Source: an uncultured Lachnospiraceae bacterium (GTDB lineage Bacteria; Bacillota; Clostridia; Lachnospirales; Lachnospiraceae). From it: a stretch of 60,253 bases of DNA. The notes under the pieces were generated by a model that saw nothing but the letters and a program-made list of their open reading frames with translations, had not been told where the DNA came from and ran no database searches. Shown here one piece after another: positions 59,101 through 60,253 of this stretch. Positions within the stretch are counted from its first letter, which is position 1, and each line of letters starts with the position of its first letter. The stretch is taken from NCBI GenBank assembly GCA_910589105.1, contig CAJUST010000012.1:1-60253 (forward strand). The letters are read 5' to 3'. The translations under genes were made by a program, and so were the position numbers.

Positions 59101-60253
59101 ACTGATCCACAGCCGTCTGAGGTTGTTCAGGGCAAACCGGCAACGGCTAATTTTGAGGATTTGGAAAATGATTTTAAGGCGGTTTATCTTACGGATGGCG
59201 ATATGGAAACCAGATGGGCAGAGCCGAATGACCGCGCCGGAAATCAACAGGGACAGGGAAATGAAGTTCTGGCGGCAAATCCATCTGAGCTTTTAATAGA
59301 TTTGCAGAGCCAGAAGACAGTCTTTGAGTCAATATCCATTTATTACCATATGAAAGCGTATGCCTCTATCTATAAAATAGAGACGGGGGATCACACAAAT
59401 GGGCCGTGGACAATGGTTGCGGACGTCGAAAAAGGAAATGCGGATTCACAAAAAACAGTAGACGTCCTGACGGAAGACGGCCTGAAAATTACGGAAGAAG
59501 ACGGCTCGCCAAACAGCGCGGTAAGCGTGATAAAAGGAACTGTTTTAGGGACGGCGTTAAAAAGGTTTCTAAAAATTACGATAAGTAAAAGAAATGAAAA
59601 CGCGGCGGGTCTTTCTATTCGGGAAATCACGATGTCAGGCGTACAAGAGGGAGACATTTCAGCGACGCATACGGTGACGCTTCATTACAATGCAGGAGAC
59701 AAACCGGATGCGGTAAAAACGGTCGCAGATGGAACCGCTTTGACTGAGAGCGATTTAGCGGAAGGGATTTACGATGGGCATATATTCGTTGGCTGGTTTA
59801 CGGATGCCGCTTGTACGCAGGCGTATGTTTTAGGGCCGGTGACGACAGACATTGAATTATATGCAAAATGGCAGGAAGAAGCGGTGGAAAAGCCAGTGAC
59901 GGCGATTTCATTAAGTCCGGCAGAGAAGACATTGAAAAGTAAAGGGGAAACAGTGGATCTTGCCGTGTCGTTTACGCCAAGCGATGCGACGAATAAGGAG
60001 ATAATCTGGAACAGCAGCGATCCGGCAGTGGCGAGAGTGGCGGACGGCAGGGTAACGGCAGTGGCAAACGGCGAAACGACGATAACGGCGACGGCGCAGG
60101 GCGCGGCAGATGGAGACGTCGTAACGGCGGAAGCGGAAATCCGTGTAGAAATTCCGGAAGCGGAAAATCCGGTGACGGCGATTTCACTAAACCCGACGGA
60201 GAAGACATTGAAAAGTAAAGGGGAAACAGTGGATCTTGCCGTGTCGTTTACGC
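56131..60253 (+). CDS. Large secreted multi-domain surface protein (discoidin, BIG2, InlB-B repeats), 3' end outside window
   Basis: The frame stays open from ATG 56131 (AAAGGAG before it) to the window end, 1,374 codons. Residues 1-31 are a signal peptide (MRWKKILSGILVSAMALGAV, cleavage near ALGA). Domains in order (approximate DNA positions): discoidin-like 56296-56838, InlB-B/Flg_new repeat 56845-57045, discoidin-like 57060-57510, BIG2 57535-57785, B-repeat 57790-58035, Ig-like 58050-58370, two B-repeats 58375-58815, BIG2 58826-59090, discoidin-like 59125-59640, B-repeat 59665-59870, then BIG2 repeats from 59890. The first and third discoidin domains are similar. Carbohydrate or host-surface binding is likely. 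No catalytic domain is seen so far. A run of nine G lies at codons 35-38. Confidence 0.9.
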   Translation, partial: MRWKKILSGILVSAMALGAVVSGIPQKALGAENLAGGGTNEITESLLRVNQKGAKAGAAEIAQGKPASANYEDAGNNLKAVNLTDGNMNTRWAETDTRAGGSDGNANLAADPSKLIIDLESKQTAFESISVYYHMKAYAAAYKVETSEDGKDGTWTMVADIEKGDSGMQKQVDVLTADGLQIQDENGAQSSEISIAKGSVLTTQLQRFLRFTISKRNGSAAGLSIREIKIMGEQSNPVYTVQFDSDGGSEVPLQTKQPGEKVDEPEPPSKQGYIFSHWYVGDDPETAFDFANATVTGRLTLRAKWVEIPPIDIQAGWLLASSTETGQLANLVDGNLTTEWRSGKLAAESSPNDGEPSQWLAVDLQKAETELQAVEIVWAAPRYPKKISIQTSATGEDGSWQNLYENANQTMSGSGGAAATVSYTQFSGVCLRHLRFYFENMNADAAMRFPSIYEIKIKGTQKDAEAVPAEGVTVAPSDVTLTAAGATETLTATVTPDNATDRTVTWDSSDENVATVSADGVVTAVANGVATITAAANGAAADADVKGTASVTVRIPANVTFRANAGTDAVTGMPGNTTVAIGQSLSKPAETPLRTGYKFKGWSRTADGAVLADADWPLAVAADIELFAIWEEEPQCSCEIETLTVSGNTLELAVGEESGEITLTPEVTKKAGCAVEGHPQDNAVTYAYALKAGEPNTANALVNPVSGKVTVTRAGTATVTVTASLASGAANRAKERDVKLTVTKAAAVVTFHANGGVFGGGETTKEVISDDDGYVPAPAEPTRTDYAFNGWYTLASGGNQIAFTDGKFKPDSNMQLFAHWIDNSAETHTVTFKADAADETAFATQTVAEGEHASRPAQNPKKAGYAFLGWYLADAEYLFDTAIVTADITLVAKWQEKTVTAISLNLTEKKLTEKDETVELIVAFTPEDVLNKGITWTTSNPAVATVSENGLVTAVANGETTVTATAQGSEKGSDAVTASAVITVEIISGGTDPQPSEVVQGKPATANFEDLENDFKAVYLTDGDMETRWAEPNDRAGNQQGQGNEVLAANPSELLIDLQSQKTVFESISIYYHMKAYASIYKIETGDHTNGPWTMVADVEKGNADSQKTVDVLTEDGLKITEEDGSPNSAVSVIKGTVLGTALKRFLKITISKRNENAAGLSIREITMSGVQEGDISATHTVTLHYNAGDKPDAVKTVADGTALTESDLAEGIYDGHIFVGWFTDAACTQAYVLGPVTTDIELYAKWQEEAVEKPVTAISLSPAEKTLKSKGETVDLAVSFTPSDATNKEIIWNSSDPAVARVADGRVTAVANGETTITATAQGAADGDVVTAEAEIRVEIPEAENPVTAISLNPTEKTLKSKGETVDLAVSFT
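56235..56243 (+). repeat. Poly-G tract (nine G) in the 5' coding region
   Basis: Nine consecutive G lie in codons GCG-GGG-GGG-GGT (35-38), right after the signal peptide. Loss or gain of one or two bases would stop translation early, so the tract could switch the gene on and off. In this sequence the frame is on. Confidence 0.9.
59923..59977 (+). repeat. Near-identical BIG2 repeat, copy 1 (partner 60199-60253)
   Basis: These 55 bp recur exactly 276 bp (92 codons) later, up to the window edge. They encode EKTLKSKGETVDLAVSFT, the core of successive BIG2 repeats. Confidence 0.9.
60199..60253 (+). repeat. Near-identical BIG2 repeat, copy 2 (partner 59923-59977)
   Basis: This exact copy of 59923-59977 is cut by the window end, so the identity probably extends further. 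Recent tandem duplication or gene conversion is likely. Confidence 0.9.

Noticed and set aside
1..60253. CRISPR arrays, complete insertion sequences and rRNA genes
   Set aside because: No regular repeat-spacer pattern, transposase or rRNA motif was seen on either strand.

Overview
The window is a chromosomal segment of a low-to-mid GC Firmicute, most likely a gut Clostridium of the Lachnospiraceae type. The evidence is the gene content: DUF1836, YerC/TrpR-like, HemZ, DUF6774-like, SprA-related and several DUF4190 proteins, the rel–MBL–hemZ–hisS–aspS block, strong AGGAGG-type ribosome binding sites and frequent TTG starts. I inferred genus and family from this and could not confirm them by search.

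Region 1 (1-275) is the end of a tRNA cluster (His-GUG, cut by the window edge; Gln-UUG; Lys-UUU) closed by a terminator. Region 2 (about 263 to 12.9 kb) is a decayed PBSX-like, contractile-tail prophage lying directly behind tRNA-Lys. Its left arm has integrase, a Uma2-fold protein, an ImmA-like protein whose HExxH motif has become HKxxH, and an XRE repressor. Its early, DNA-packaging and head genes are gone: a deletion joins the start of a cro-like XRE gene to the last 48 codons of a tail sheath gene. The tail genes follow in PBSX order (sheath end, tube, tail assembly chaperone with a programmed -1 frameshift, tape measure, LysM protein, XkdQ, XkdR, XkdS, XkdT, XkdU) and then a GH24 lysozyme. 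At least five of these carry single-base indels, while host genes beside them are intact. One extra gene with its own putative promoter and terminator sits between the tube and chaperone genes (a moron).

Region 3 (13-21 kb) holds two PLP aminotransferases, a small export protein, an orphan ABC substrate-binding lipoprotein, a YerC regulator, a DUF1836 protein, and a metal-responsive cluster (HMA metallochaperone, SmtB/CzrA-type ArsR sensor, SodC-like protein) lacking the P-type ATPase usually found with such genes. Region 4 (21-35 kb) has ileS and glgP, a small coiled-coil protein, a WYL regulator divergent from a YciI protein, an EF-hand protein, a CPBP protease, and a nitrate/sulfonate-type ABC operon ending in a LacI regulator with a matching palindromic operator.

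Region 5 (35-46 kb) is the housekeeping block rel, MBL hydrolase, hemZ, hisS and aspS, followed by a chemoreceptor, an amidase and a two-component system. Region 6 (48-56 kb) has sulfate activation (cysD, fused cysNC), several small membrane proteins and tex. Region 7 (56.1 kb to the end) is the first 1,374 codons of a very large secreted surface protein built from discoidin, Ig-like (BIG2) and InlB-B-type repeats. Its gene has a run of nine G just after the signal peptide, which is a strong candidate for phase variation.
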